64,000 bases of DNA from Tomocerus qinae (lineage: Eukaryota > Arthropoda > Collembola > Entomobryomorpha > Tomoceridae), in NCBI GenBank assembly GCA_020055645.1, contig CM034546.1, positions 51,646,001-51,710,000 on the forward strand. The letters are read 5' to 3'. The translations under genes and the position numbers were made by a program. The notes beneath the pieces were generated by a model. That model worked only from the letters and a program-made list of their open reading frames with translations. It made no database searches and was not told where the DNA came from. Position 1 is the stretch's first letter. Each line of letters opens with the position of its first letter. This document shows, one piece after another, positions 22,323 through 33,929 of the stretch.

Positions 22323-23255
22323 TTATCTGGCTAAATGTCTGGGCTCTAGATCTGGTAGGATGGCAGGCGATGAACTACTATCACAGTCAACAACAAGTTT
22401 TTTGCACAAATGAAAGGCAACACTAGTACAAGAAGTATCTCTAAGGTTATATTTTGTGTAAAGGTTGGGCCAGAAACACAGTACCAGGCAATTTTGTTTT
22501 CCCTCATCATCATCGGGTTCCCCTGGTTCAAAAAATAAATTAGAAATTGGTTTTCCATTTGCCATCCAAGTATATATTCCGTCTTCGAAGGAATCCGACC
22601 CTGATGTCCAAACACAATCTGGTTCTCCTGTTCCTGATATTCCTGTGGGAAGAAGTTATAAAATCATTATCAATAAGACTTTTTATCTAAAATATTCACC
22701 GTACTTAAATACAGTAATTAAATTTTCCACCTGAACGTTTAAGAAATGCATTTACAAAGCGGAATTCTCGTTGCGAGTCAATGGAAATCAATTCAGCATT
22801 GTCTTCTTTGCAAAGTTTGTATGCTTCGATCCATGTCACCTAATATATATAATTTTAATTTTTTAGAATATTTAAATTACAAAATATTATTTATATTAGC
22901 AAATATTACAAACTTACGGGGCTTTCAAAGTAAACTGTGTAGATATGTTGATTTAAGGTAAAATTTTCTCCAGGTGTGCGAAATGTCTCCTCATATCTAA
23001 AGACCAATAAATTTTAAAATATTTACGTAACTTTTCTACAACAACAAAATTTTCAATTTTTTAACTATAATAAATTAAAATGTGAAGTTATTTAATTTCC
23101 CAAAACAGTTTTTCTTTCAATAAATTAATTTGCAATTCATATAATCTTACTTACACGTTTGAATTGACATCCGTATCGTTAATTTCGCAGGAAATAAATT
23201 TGGAAAGTGGTAATATTATTGAAATAATGAAAGCCAATTTGTCAAAACTCCCCAT
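22323..23255 (-). CDS. Secreted single-domain C-type lectin, four exons
   Basis: Minus-strand exons 23255-23155, 22996-22918, 22839-22731 and 22642-22323, all with GT-AG introns and matching phases, give 202 codons. Residues 1-22 form a signal peptide (LAFIISIILPLSKFISC). The C-type lectin-like domain runs from ~60 to 178: VTWIEAYKLCKEDNAELISI (61-80), EFRFVNAFL, the WM-ANGKPI core, PGEPDDDEGKQNCL (136-149) and a closing SCTSVAFHLCKK (167-178). The spacing and cysteines are those of the long-form fold. The calcium/sugar site reads EPD at 138-140, neither the mannose-type EPN nor the galactose-type QPD, and the usual WND triplet is replaced by LRD. Sugar binding is therefore uncertain. A ~25-residue Ser/Pro/acidic tail follows. 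Likely an extracellular recognition protein. Confidence 0.88.
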
Positions 23256-23259
23256 TTTG

Positions 23260-24506
23260 AAAAATTAAAATTCTAACTCACTCTTATTTGCAAAGCAAGT
23301 ACAAAAACCTGTCACTCCATACAGTACAGTTACAAGCAATCAATAATAATTCTGAAAATCAACTGAGTAATTTATCTTAGCGCTGTGGAGCTTTAAACCA
23401 TTTGTACAATGCACAGTAGGGACTAAAGTCGATACCTAGTATAAAATAAGCCCTATACACTGCTTTATCTTAACATGCCCTTCTTAGAAGCGCAGGCACC
23501 TGATGATATCTTCTTTTAGTACAATCACCTAATACCCAAAGATGCCAAGGGATATGTAATTTCCTTATTTGGTTATATTTTGTTTGGCTAAGCCTTAAAG
23601 GATTAATCTAAAAATATTTTCTTTCCTTCGAACGCTGATAAGTATTTTTTTGTACCTGTAAGTATATCATTTTAAGTAGTCTGTGCTCTGTGCCTATCTG
23701 TAATATTAGCCGGTCTCAGGACCGAGGCCCTGTTATAATTCATACTAGTGAGTATATTCAGGGGCAATATTGCACGATGAGAAGAATGTATTTCAGACGC
23801 ATAGATTGTTCTAATTGGCCTTTTCATGGTTTTTATTTGGTTTTACATTTATAGATAGTTATACGGACTTGGTAAACTGTCCGTATCTCCGGGCAGAGAA
23901 GAGGTACACTTGGCTTGTGTATTGGCTTGGCAATGTGGTAGTTAGGTTAGGTTATGGTTATTCACTACCTTTTCTGCACCTGGTTTTGAAGACTACCCTG
24001 CAGGGTAGTAAACCAGGGCTCTGGTTTACGTATGTCGTGATTACACGAATCCCGCATTATGTATAATATCATCATAATATTATGTTATACAACATTGCGG
24101 AATGTTTTTATAATAAAAATGGCCATTATGCAGTGCATTGCCAACTATTATACAAAGCTAATTATTTATTACTAGTGAACCCAGCAAAGGGACGAACCTA
24201 GCACTAAATAAAAATTCAGCAGGCAACCCATCCCAGTAATAATAACAATCCCAAAACAATCATTGCCATTTGCCTTAGCTTACTATGCTTATGGCATAGT
24301 CTACTGTCTACTTTGTAAATGTGATAATTTAAATACACCTTTATTTCCCAATGTAGTTGACAAAATTATATAGTTGCAGCTACAACAGCTATCTGCTCGA
24401 AAGGAAGTTCTTTGAACAAAATAACAAAACTATAGATTTTTAGACTTTAAATACAGAAAACAATGAAAAACTCGATTTTTATTTTCCACCAATACAACCA
24501 ACTATG
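23260..24506. other. Intergenic with a 44-bp arrestin exon-5 fragment
   Basis: No gene is recognised. At 23956-23999 a 44-bp piece matches alpha-arrestin exon 5 (CACCTGGTTTTGAAGACTA) and runs straight into an 18-bp perfect palindrome, ACTACCCTGCAGGGTAGT (23992-24009). A GGTTTACGTA remnant of the exon end follows about 15 bp later. This is a relic of yet another arrestin copy. Confidence 0.75.
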
Positions 24507-24889
24507 CGCACCTTAAGGTATCAAAAGCGCAATATGCATTTTCAGATTGGTAGTGAAAATGCGCAATATGCATTTTCAGGTTGGTAGTGAAAATGCGCAA
24601 TATGCATATACGGGGCACAGTGAGATTTTACGATAAAATGAGAAAGCATAAAATTATATATACGATGATCAAATTTTAAATTTTATTTGGTTCAAATAGC
24701 TGAGCTAGTGAATTTGTAAAATCACCTTTTCCACCCAAACATGTTGTCTCACTTGTGTCTCATGCTCTCTCCTGTAAAATTGCCGCCGATGCATATTGCG
24801 CATTTTCACTACCAACCTGAAAATGCATATTGCGCATTTTCACTACCAATCTGAAAATGCATATTGCGCTTTTGATACCTTAAGGTGCG
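24507..24889. mobile_element. Foldback element with 101-bp perfect inverted arms
   Basis: 24507-24607 is the exact reverse complement of 24789-24889 as far as I can align them, around a 181-bp AT-rich spacer. Each arm contains two tandem copies of a ~34-bp unit (GCGCAATATGCATTTTCAG, then TTGGTAGTGAAAAT). TATG occurs on both outer sides and could be a 4-bp target duplication. No open frame; MITE-like or a recent foldback duplication. Its RNA would form a long hairpin. Confidence 0.9.
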
Positions 24890-26795
24890 TATGGCAGACA
24901 ATCTCATCAATGCCCAGGAGGTTCCAAAAAGAACTTCAAAAAATTAGTCCCCAATTCGGCTACATTTGTTACATTCCGATCTTTTTATTATGGAATGTAA
25001 AAGGCAAAAATTATTCTTTTAAGCTCGCATCGCACCCCAGTAAAATTTGATTTGTTACCTTCGTCCCTATTTAAAATCAGAAAAATATGATTTTGAAATT
25101 TTTTAAAATATGTACATATAAAACAAATCTCAGAAAAGAGGTAATAATTAGGGCTAGAATGTGTCGCTTTTTTGAATTTTGTGTTTGCATGCAAGCGTAA
25201 AATAATATGTATATATATCTTGCATGTATTTCCTTTTTCAAACTCAAAACGATAAAATTAATTTTCGATGCCCTTAAAAATAATTTTCAAAAACTCAAGT
25301 TTCACTCTTTGAAAAGCAAATATTTTTGTCAAAAGAGCATAGAAACTGGAAGTGAAAACCAAGTGAAGTGAAAGTGGTTCCAGCCTAGTCGACTTAAACA
25401 ATCCAGGTCGACAATTTTTAAGTTAAGAAAGATATACTTACCTGCACAGATGTACAGACATCTACTGTACAAACACAAAGCGCAATCAAAATCAAAGATG
25501 TTACTTTTGAAATATTCACACTTCACACAACAGTTCTTAACACAAAAGTCGCATTTTGAAACCCGATGTTAGAAAAAGCATAGCACGCACATATACGGAC
25601 TTGCGCATTGCTCATTTTAGGGACATGACCCAAATGTAAACTTCTTCTTTAACTTTTTATTAGATAGATATAGAAAAAAGTAATGGTCGATTGTATGTTA
25701 TATTGTATATTATTATGATTTAGTAATTATGTGGAACCTATTGTAATAATAGTACATTTTATATCAGTATGTAAAGGATGGAGTACATTTTACATACATA
25801 TTTTTACAATCTACGACTGCATTAGTCTAAAATTATATCTCATTAAGTATTTTAGTATTTTCTACGTTTTGCAACTTGCTTTAAATATGCAGGAAGGAAT
25901 ATGAGGTACAGTCGTAAATTAAATAATAATATTTCAAATTTCAACAAAAGAATATACTTATCGTTTTATACTGCAGATCCTAACCTAACTAGATTAATTT
26001 TTGAACAAAAACCTGGTGACTATAACTAGTGCGATCTTCCAGTTCAATATTATGGGACTCGTTCTCGTTGTTGAATATTGGTAATCAAAGTTAACATTGT
26101 AATCATGTTATTATTAAGTTGCGGCGTGTGAGCGCTAATTATATATGGTATGGTATGCATGTTAGTTTTATATGTGTGGAAGGTTCTGTCTGTCTGGTAA
26201 CAGAATAAAAACCTTATTATATTGCAATAGACAGAGGAGATACAACTGTCACTTGTATAATATAGTTTCTATTTTGCTGTACAAGTTAAAGAGATATTGC
26301 ATTGAAATTACATCACTATAGTATCGAGACCATTGTTAGGGACACGACAATATAATCATTTTGTATAAGCAGAACATCTGGCCGATTGTAAATACAGGTA
26401 AACTGATAGAAAGGGGGCATTGATAACCAAACTCATTTAACAACATGACAGAAATAGAAATGGCAATTGTATTATTCGCTTATGACTTGGTATATTCCAT
26501 TATTATCAAAAGCAAACGCAATGATTTATCTCATGCACGCTGTATGATGTATGGTATTCGTGATGAAATAGGTACATATCTATGTACCTTTTAACAAAAC
26601 CGTTTAAATGGGACATCAGCAATGTATTAATTTATGAGATAATATTTTATAACGCTGAGAATGCAAATATTTGTCATCGTTTCATGGTTGTGATTTTCAT
26701 TCTTTACTGACGAAAGCTGCACAACAGAGTGATTCAAATCGGCAGTATCACTAAACACTGTGAAGATCAATTTTGATTCCAAAAAACATTGAAAA
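24890..26795. other. Intergenic / upstream region of arrestin gene C
   Basis: AT-rich, without any recognisable gene; short open frames here show no domain. Immediately upstream of the gene C start I see no strong TATA box. A dispersed-repeat origin for parts (for example ~26130-26230) is possible but unsupported. Confidence 0.5.
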
Positions 26796-28903
26796 ATGAC
26801 CATAAATCAATTTTACATTGAGCTGGACAATCCAATCCGTTCATTCTTTCCAGGCCAATCTGTGTCTGGAAGAGTGATTGTTGAATCAGTACAAGATACA
26901 AGAATTGAAGGTTAGAAAATGAATAAAATCTTTTAGTAAATTTTAATCGCAAAGCTAACTTCTCCTCTTCTGTTAATGACAGGTATCGTTATAGTTTTTG
27001 CCGGTAAGGCAGCTGTGCGTTGGACAGAAAGTCACACTGTGGCTACTGGTGTAGGTAAACAAAGACAAACAAGAACAGAGACACGAGTCTACACAGCTAA
27101 TGAAGAATATTTTAACTGCCAAATCAACGTTGCAGGTAAAACAATAAATTTTATTTAAGTATAAAATAATCTTAATACCAAATAACATAATATTTGTATT
27201 TTATGAAAAAATTATTGAACTCGACTGGTTGTCAGAACTGAAACAGGAAAATGGAATTTGAACTGTAAACATCAAATATATATTAAGAGATTCTAAGCTA
27301 TTCATAAATGAGACAAAATAATTTGCAGGTGGCCACGAAGCCATACCAAACGGTCGCCATGCATTTCCATTCCAATTTACACTTCCACCTGAATTACCTA
27401 CCTCATTCAATGGGATTCATGGAAAGATTTACTACTATATTGAAGCTATACTAAAACGATCGTGGAAACTGGATCGTAAGGCAGTGTTGCCTTTTACTGT
27501 GAACACAATTATAGATTTGAATAGACAAGATCTAGCACCAGTAGAACTCAGAAAGCAAAAAAGCATCTGCTGTTTGTGTTGCCGAAGTGGTCCAGTTGGA
27601 TTTGTCCTCCAAATGGGAAGACAGGGTTACGTCCCTGGCGAATATATTGACATTGAAGCAGAGATATTTAATCAAAGCACAAGAAAAGTTAACAAAATTG
27701 AACTCACACTTTGTCAGGTCAGTACAAATGGGAGACTTTTTTATTTGTAGTGCATAACTTTTATCGTGCGAATTTAGTTAATACATATACGTAAGGTATT
27801 TTTCAGTTTGCATGAGAATCTTTTCAAACCTATACAAACGATACCTATATTTTCATAAAAGATATTTTTTTAGACGAGATGCATTAAAAATGTCTATGAG
27901 TCTATATCAATCCATTAGCCTTATATATGCTCGAAGAAATAAATACTCTACTTTCTTTTCTATTAGGTATTTGAGCATAAATGTTTCCAGGACGTGTCAA
28001 TAAAACTGATAAATAAAAATTCTGTCATGAGCCTTCTTAAATTTAAATTAAATTAAAATTAAGTTTGTTATCACCACTTAGTCTGAAATAATCTCCAATT
28101 CTAAACTAAATGAAATTCTAATATATGAAGACCTATTGCTGTTTGAATATAGACAACTACATATCGAGCCACAACAAAATCCAGGTCGGATACTAAATTG
28201 TTATGCATAGCAAGAGGACCGTGTGTTGAAAGAGGACAGAGTGAAGCATGGGTTGGGAAAGTATTACAGATACCGCCCGTACCACCTTCAACTATGGGGA
28301 AATGCCAGATAATTGATGTCCAATATTCGTTAATGGTAAATTAAAACTGGGTCAACACCGATAAAATAATCAAAACATAAATTGGCTGTACAATTGTTGA
28401 TATAATATTTTTCCGTTTCATTAAGGTTGAGGTAGATCTTTCTGGCCCTGCTGTAAATTTAAAAGGGGACACACGATTGATCATTGGGACGATTCCTCTG
28501 CGGACAACTTTCTCCGGATTTCAATCTCAAGCATATCAAAATCAAATGCGGGGACATCAATCCAATGAACAGCCACCTAATATGAATGAAAACGCGGCAG
28601 TTGGTAATCCACTTCCCTCTGCGCCTGGTTTTGAAGGCCATCCTGATTTACGTAAGCCATAACATATTCATTACACAAAATGTAGCATTTACTATTTACA
28701 TGTAAGTTAAAACCAGTCCTTATCATGTTAATTTCTAAAACATTTTAGCACCTCCGACCTATGCTGAGGCCATAGGGGGCCACACTACAAAAGCTTTGGA
28801 AGAAAACATAGAAGGACAGGAAAATATGGCTTTTAACGAAGAAAATTCCACGGCGATGACTTACGAACCAAAATACATCACTTATGGATGGACAACTCCA
28901 TAA
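26796..28903 (+). CDS. Alpha-arrestin (ARRDC-like) gene C, six exons, intact
   Basis: Exons 26796-26910, 26983-27135, 27329-27717, 28153-28335, 28426-28651 and 28749-28903, with GT-AG introns and consistent phases, give 406 codons. The N-terminal arrestin domain (about residues 5-150) has NPIRSFFPGQSVSGRVIV and GIHGKIYYYIEA. The conserved CCLCCRSGPV is at 170-179. The C-terminal domain (about 180-310) has GYVPGEYIDIEAE and LQIPPVPPSTMGKCQIID. The tail carries PPTY at 357-360, followed by the conserved ending YEPKYITYGWTTP. PPxY binds WW domains of Nedd4-type ligases, so the expected role is ubiquitin-dependent endocytosis or sorting of membrane proteins. This is the best-preserved member; genes B, A and the relics derive from the same duplication series. 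The Gln-rich linker in exon 5 is about nine residues shorter than in A and B. Confidence 0.93.
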
Positions 28904-29698
28904 GCAGCAGCCAAACCAACAGCATTTGATATGGATTAACATTACAATTCAATCTAAAAAATTATTATTTATAGGCATTATTTAAATTAGTAATATAACG
29001 TTCGATAGTTATAGTGCAATCTATATAAACCGAGTTGGTACTTTTATGGAACCACACACACTTGTTTATTATGATCTATAGATCTTTAGTATTTAATTAC
29101 TCATTCAAATAAGAATATTTAGTGGTTTGTACAATTGGTGGATGTTGTAAATCAATAGGGTTATATGTTTTCTGGACGAAATTAGTTACTATGTGAAAAT
29201 TAGTTTAATCCAGGAGGAAATTATGTGTCTAATTTTTTCCCCGGACGAAATTTATGTTATCCAGGAAAATATAATTGATTCCAAATTTAAAGTTCTAATA
29301 TGTCATTCCCCAGCAACCCTGTTGTTAGCAGACTGGAGAAAGACAGTGGATGAAATTAATAAAATCAATTATATTGTAGCACAGATTATTTTGTGATTTT
29401 ATTTTTGCCAATGAAATAGTGCAAATGATTTTTCTTATTAAATTCATTAAACAAACATTTTTCCTGTACTAATAGTAATTGTAGTACGTTAATAATTTAG
29501 TATGTTATACCATCTTTACGTTTTCGTTTGTAGGCAAATTGCAAATTTGAAGATATTTGTATTATTATTTTTATTATCAAAATTTTTGAACAATTTTTAC
29601 AAATATTTCATGATTATCATTTAACGATACGTAAAATAGTCGGTGAATGTAAGTTGTAATGTAGGTGTACACAAAACGTAACAAATTATAGAAAAGGG
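28904..29698. other. Intergenic, convergent gene ends
   Basis: Lies between the 3' end of arrestin gene C (plus) and the 3' end of receptor 1 (minus). AT-rich; I see no gene, repeat or structured element in it. Confidence 0.6.
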
Positions 29699-31774
29699 TT
29701 AACAGCCCTCTCTGATAATTTTGTTAATATCAGTATCTAAACATTCTACTGAGGACTGAGACTGTGAGGACCCACTACTGAGAACAAAGATAATCTCCTT
29801 GCTTCTATCAGCTCTTTTACACAACTTCTGAACTTTTAACGCTATATCGTGACAGGTTGGGCGAAGAATATGTCTTGGCAGTTTTAATCTACTTAATTTT
29901 ATTTTAATCCCAGCAAAACAATCCTGGAAAATAAAGTTGAAAGATAATGACGATATTTTACTCCAAGCCCACTCCACACAGAAGGAAAGCAAAGCTCCGA
30001 GGAGAAAATATCCACATAAGATAAAAATTCTACTTAATTTCATACCCATGTTGATTCCCACGGGCTTACTTTCCTCCTGGACATTATTAACGTAGGATTT
30101 TTTAGAGCGGAGATATTCAGTATAATCATTTTCGTTCTTCAACATAGTTAAAAGCCCTATCTCTTGCATCTGTTGAAAATAAGCCTGAAAATGTTGACGA
30201 TAGCAACCACTAAAACGATAAGAATATGGCACCGTAGTGGCCGGAAATTTAGTTATCATACAATGGCCATTAGATGCTGTTATTTTGGGTATCAAAGGGA
30301 CTACGTATTGTCCATATTTATTAGTGATATCAAATAATTTCATGGAATAGTTCGTCAAACGTTTCCAAATGGCCGTTCTGGATGATACACTTTCTCCCAA
30401 GTCACATAAATAAATACTTGACATCCTCTTTTTCATCAATTTATATTTAAGGAACATACTAGTGGTGTCGATTATATGAATTCGCCTGTCCCTCACCCAG
30501 ATGAGTTTGTAATTATTTTCCACGAGTTCCTTAAAATCTTCAAACTGCTTTTTATCTGGAGGAGCAATAATTTCACTCGTGATGTAACAACAATAAAGAT
30601 TGGTAATAATGAATCCCATGAAGATTATGATCAAGTATAGCAAACTTTTTTTTCTAATGCCAGAAACAGGTTTATCTAGCAGAACTGCAGTAACGGAAAT
30701 TAAAATCCAACTTAATTTTTCCATAAAAGAAGAAATTCTTATTCCAAAAACTAAAACTAAAAATGAAAGTGGGAATAGAATAAAAATGAGCATCAAGGAT
30801 GGATTATCAAATGTTCTCTTTATCAAAACTTCTAACGAGGCGCCATGGTACTTAATTGTTGCCTCGCAGTAATACGGAAATAGTTCTTCGTAGTATTCAA
30901 TAAATTGTGTCTGCGTCCAACTAATATAGTATGAATCCGTAAACCTTGTCAACATGTAAATGGTTCCACAAAGTTGTTTCGGAATTAAAATGGCACTCGA
31001 TTTAACATAAACTGCTGTAAAATTTAATCCATCGGCCATCACCTCAACCGCTCTGTAGGAAGAAGCAGGGCAAATCCCTTGATAGCCTCTTTTCATTGCA
31101 GAATAGGCAGTGTCTTTACATATAGGCAACATAACAGGAGCAGCACTGCCATAAGGAAATTCCACATCAACCCCTCCAATGACTATTCCTTGCAGATGTC
31201 CATTCAAAGAGTACCAAACTCTTTCCCAATCTTCATCCTCGATTTCTATATCTGGAACAAATCTTATTTGTTTGTAGAGATGTCCAGTGTGCACCGAAGT
31301 ATGAGTTGAATTGTTGATGATCAATACAAACAGCGGAGTTGACAACTCAAACCTGACATTTAATTGCCAATCTTGATGGCGGTTTTCAAATTCCTTTTTA
31401 TTATAAACAATAATGAATACTGAAGTAAGGCGACTGATTTCTTTGCTAAAAAAATGATTTAACCATGTAAACGAAGTATCTGGCTCCATTAGGATATTGA
31501 CACTGCACAAATTTTTAGACACACCTCTTGAATAATCTTTGATTTTACCCAAGATATTTTTGTTATGGTTTGACGTGGCTGTAGTCCAAGGCTGTAAATT
31601 TTGATTGGATAATAAAAATTCGTTCACCCACACTGAATTTGGAAATGTTATCAAATTGAAATCACAATTTTTGTAAAACGACAAATTTCGAATGCAGTTA
31701 CAATTTTTGAACAAATTAAAACAAAACACTAACCAGCAAAATTTATAGCATGTTTTGCAATACATTGTATGCAT
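29699..31774 (-). CDS. Divergent ionotropic receptor 1, intronless
   Basis: 691 codons from 31774; paralogues suggest the real start is the fourth codon (31765, MYCK). A hydrophobic leader (residues ~11-25) precedes a ~300-residue extracellular part with conserved blocks IRNLSFYKNCDFNLITFPNS, QPWTTA, VNILMEPDTSF and SLNGHL. A transmembrane segment at ~327-344, a pore-loop-like segment at ~353-367, a transmembrane segment at ~378-400 followed by SEIIAPPDKKQ and DFKELVENNYKLIW, an S2-like lobe, and a last transmembrane segment at ~581-600 match the order in ionotropic receptors. These are glutamate-receptor-derived cation channels for odour and taste in arthropods. I cannot see the classical glutamate-binding Arg/Thr/Asp set, which fits a divergent receptor. 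The cytoplasmic tail is ~90 residues, the longest of the five. Confidence 0.82.
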   Translation of the reverse strand: MHTMYCKTCYKFCWLVFCFNLFKNCNCIRNLSFYKNCDFNLITFPNSVWVNEFLLSNQNLQPWTTATSNHNKNILGKIKDYSRGVSKNLCSVNILMEPDTSFTWLNHFFSKEISRLTSVFIIVYNKKEFENRHQDWQLNVRFELSTPLFVLIINNSTHTSVHTGHLYKQIRFVPDIEIEDEDWERVWYSLNGHLQGIVIGGVDVEFPYGSAAPVMLPICKDTAYSAMKRGYQGICPASSYRAVEVMADGLNFTAVYVKSSAILIPKQLCGTIYMLTRFTDSYYISWTQTQFIEYYEELFPYYCEATIKYHGASLEVLIKRTFDNPSLMLIFILFPLSFLVLVFGIRISSFMEKLSWILISVTAVLLDKPVSGIRKKSLLYLIIIFMGFIITNLYCCYITSEIIAPPDKKQFEDFKELVENNYKLIWVRDRRIHIIDTTSMFLKYKLMKKRMSSIYLCDLGESVSSRTAIWKRLTNYSMKLFDITNKYGQYVVPLIPKITASNGHCMITKFPATTVPYSYRFSGCYRQHFQAYFQQMQEIGLLTMLKNENDYTEYLRSKKSYVNNVQEESKPVGINMGMKLSRIFILCGYFLLGALLSFCVEWAWSKISSLSFNFIFQDCFAGIKIKLSRLKLPRHILRPTCHDIALKVQKLCKRADRSKEIIFVLSSGSSQSQSSVECLDTDINKIIREGC

Positions 31775-31934
31775 AGCTATATAGGTGTTCTGCTACCAAG
31801 TGCGTGTATACAAGTGATAAAGTACAGTAATTATCCTATGGTTAAAATTAAAATCCTAGATCGAGTTCAGGAATAATCAATGAACTGTGCATTGTCTTGG
31901 TATCAAACTTTCGCTAATAGGCAATGCCAATTAC

Positions 31935-31976
31935 GAGCTCTATATAATTTAGTTCACAATATTCTTTTTGGATTAT
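31935..31976 (-). promoter_or_regulatory. Conserved TATA-like block upstream of receptor 1
   Basis: On the minus strand it reads ATTGTGAACTAAATTATATAG, ~170 nt before the start codon. Closely related blocks lie at similar distances upstream of receptors 2, 4 and 5. Just beyond it a perfect 15-bp inverted repeat with a 7-nt loop sits at 31975-31989 / 31997-32011. Confidence 0.5.
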
Positions 31977-32034
31977 TCAATATAACTGCATAGTACGCAG
32001 TTATATTGAATATTTTTGTTCGTATGGTATTGCA

Positions 32035-32157
32035 AGCACGTATCCAGTAGGGGGCGGGGGTGGGAAGCGCCTCCCCTAAATCTCCTAGCGCGCTAATGTC
32101 TTATTTTTTACATTATTTTTGGTTGCGCTCCCCTTGAAAAATTTCTGGATACGTGCT
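32035..32157. mobile_element. Small terminal-inverted-repeat element
   Basis: AGCACGTATCCAG (32035-32047) is the reverse complement of CTGGATACGTGCT (32145-32157), enclosing a GC-rich 97-bp core. Related words (AAATTTCT(G/A)GATACGT) occur near 36925-36945 and the GGGG-rich core recurs near 46410-46580, so this is a dispersed family. No coding capacity. Confidence 0.6.
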
Positions 32158-32724
32158 CGTGCATCGTGGTATTGTATTTTGTCCCTTAAGTATGCAAAAT
32201 ACCTCCCTCTACTTTTCGTTAGGCAAGGAGGCCTTTCTCACTGCCAAACGAAAAAAGGAGGGAGGTCGCTTGTACCCATTATATTCCGGATTGATAATTA
32301 CAATTCTGAATGAAAGCTATGAATGTTATTTCAAAAATGTATTTTTGATTCGTGTTCATCATTAGTTTATTATCTTTATTTAACAACAAAGATAATGTGA
32401 ATGTGAGTTAAAAGATGATTTTTGGGTTTCAGTATTACAAGAATCGAATCTTTTTTGGAGAGAATTTTTGATTGAGAGATATTCTTCAAAATGGCGGGGT
32501 CTTATCTTTTTGTTAGATCTTCACCTAAAGTATAATTCACGAGGCGAAGTTGAGTCGACCGATCGTATGTCCAACTGAACGCTAACTGTCTGAGCATAGA
32601 ATATATATTTTGTCGTTTATGATACTATATTTTAGTGTGAATGAACTCTCTAGTGTTGTCTGTACAGGAATTGTTCTATCTATACCCTAAAACCAGCAGT
32701 TCATGCTTATAAAGGTTTTGGCAA

Positions 32725-32871
32725 ATTTTGATTGAATTACAAAAATTTTGTCACCCATGCAAAATTAAGATGCGATCAAATCAAAACCACAACTTATGTA
32801 AAATGCAGTTGGAATTTTTTGAGAAAATGAGAGCCAAATCAAAATAATTTATACCATGTTATAAAATACAT
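32725..32871 (-). pseudogene. Ionotropic receptor fragment (N-terminus)
   Basis: Corresponds to the first ~50 codons of receptor 3, including a conserved ATG (32871) and the stretch encoding the Q-N-L-Q region, with small indels that break the frame. The sequence upstream (32872-33045) also aligns with the upstream region of receptor 3, so a whole gene 5' end was copied here and the rest lost. Confidence 0.75.
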
Positions 32872-33049
32872 TTAGCCAAACGTGTTCAGTTGCTAGTTAC
32901 CATGCAAAAATGCAAACGTACAAGCGAAGTAGAGTAGATACTTTAAGACTGAAATTCAAGATTCAGCTCAGATCTAATCAACAATTTGGTTATTGTCTAG
33001 TTTTCTAAAGCGATTACATTCAGAACAAACTTATAATAATAGATCAAAA

Positions 33050-33929
33050 CAATTACTAGAGCTTTACAATTATGTTCATACTATTCATTATTTGGGAAAT
33101 TATTTTTTGAAAAGGTTTTCAATTACGTAGTTTATTCTTTTCCCTGTAATTAGTAATTAGTACTAATCTAAGTTTATGTACAGAGTTAGTCAGTGACAAC
33201 CTTTCATTAACAATTTTTGTCGACAATACATTTTATAGTGTATCAAGTGAACAAAAGCTTCTCAGCCCGAACAATTTCTTACTATTATTTTTGTGAGCGT
33301 TTTATACAAAGAGAATATTGTTTCTATGCAACAATTGCTTTAATAGTGATATTGTAAAACTTTTTGTCTGCTCCATTATTATCGCAGATTTTTATTTAAT
33401 TCATTTATTGTTATAATAACGGAACCAAGAAAATTCAGAATCTAACGTACAATTAAAAGTAAAAACCCGATGCTACATGCAATGTTATAAAAACCTGAAA
33501 GAGAGTCACAAAAATTGAAATTGTATGAATTTTATTTATTTGTGATACATCAGTGGTTTCCTACCGACTAAAATTGTTTCGGCGGCATGACATCAATGTA
33601 GTGTTATAATTTTGGCGATTATAAATAATAATATTATGAGACAATAGCTACCGATGACGTTGTGTTGTGCAGATTGTAGTTTTTATAGTTTATAGTGTAT
33701 AGTTTATAGCGTAATGTATATATATTTGACAAAAAACGTCTGCATTATTAATTTCATTTTCGAAATATTTAAACCAATTTTACACATATCATCACATACT
33801 TATCAGTATCACATATTTTTAATTTTAATATTCAAGTGGCCAGGAATAAGTTTGTTTTATAAATATTTGCCCCAAATAATTTACAGTAAATAATAAATGG
33901 ATTAGCAATTTGATAGCATCCTTTGCGGA
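33050..33929. other. Intergenic between receptors
   Basis: AT-rich spacer; I see no gene or clear repeat in it beyond short runs such as the TTTATAGT words near 33680-33710. Confidence 0.5.

Noticed and set aside
26130..26230. Possible solo LTR (TGTG start, AATAAAAACC)
   Set aside because: No matching terminal dinucleotides, target duplication or second copy in the window.
32119..32365. Two overlapping plus-strand frames
   Set aside because: They begin inside the small inverted-repeat element and show no domain.
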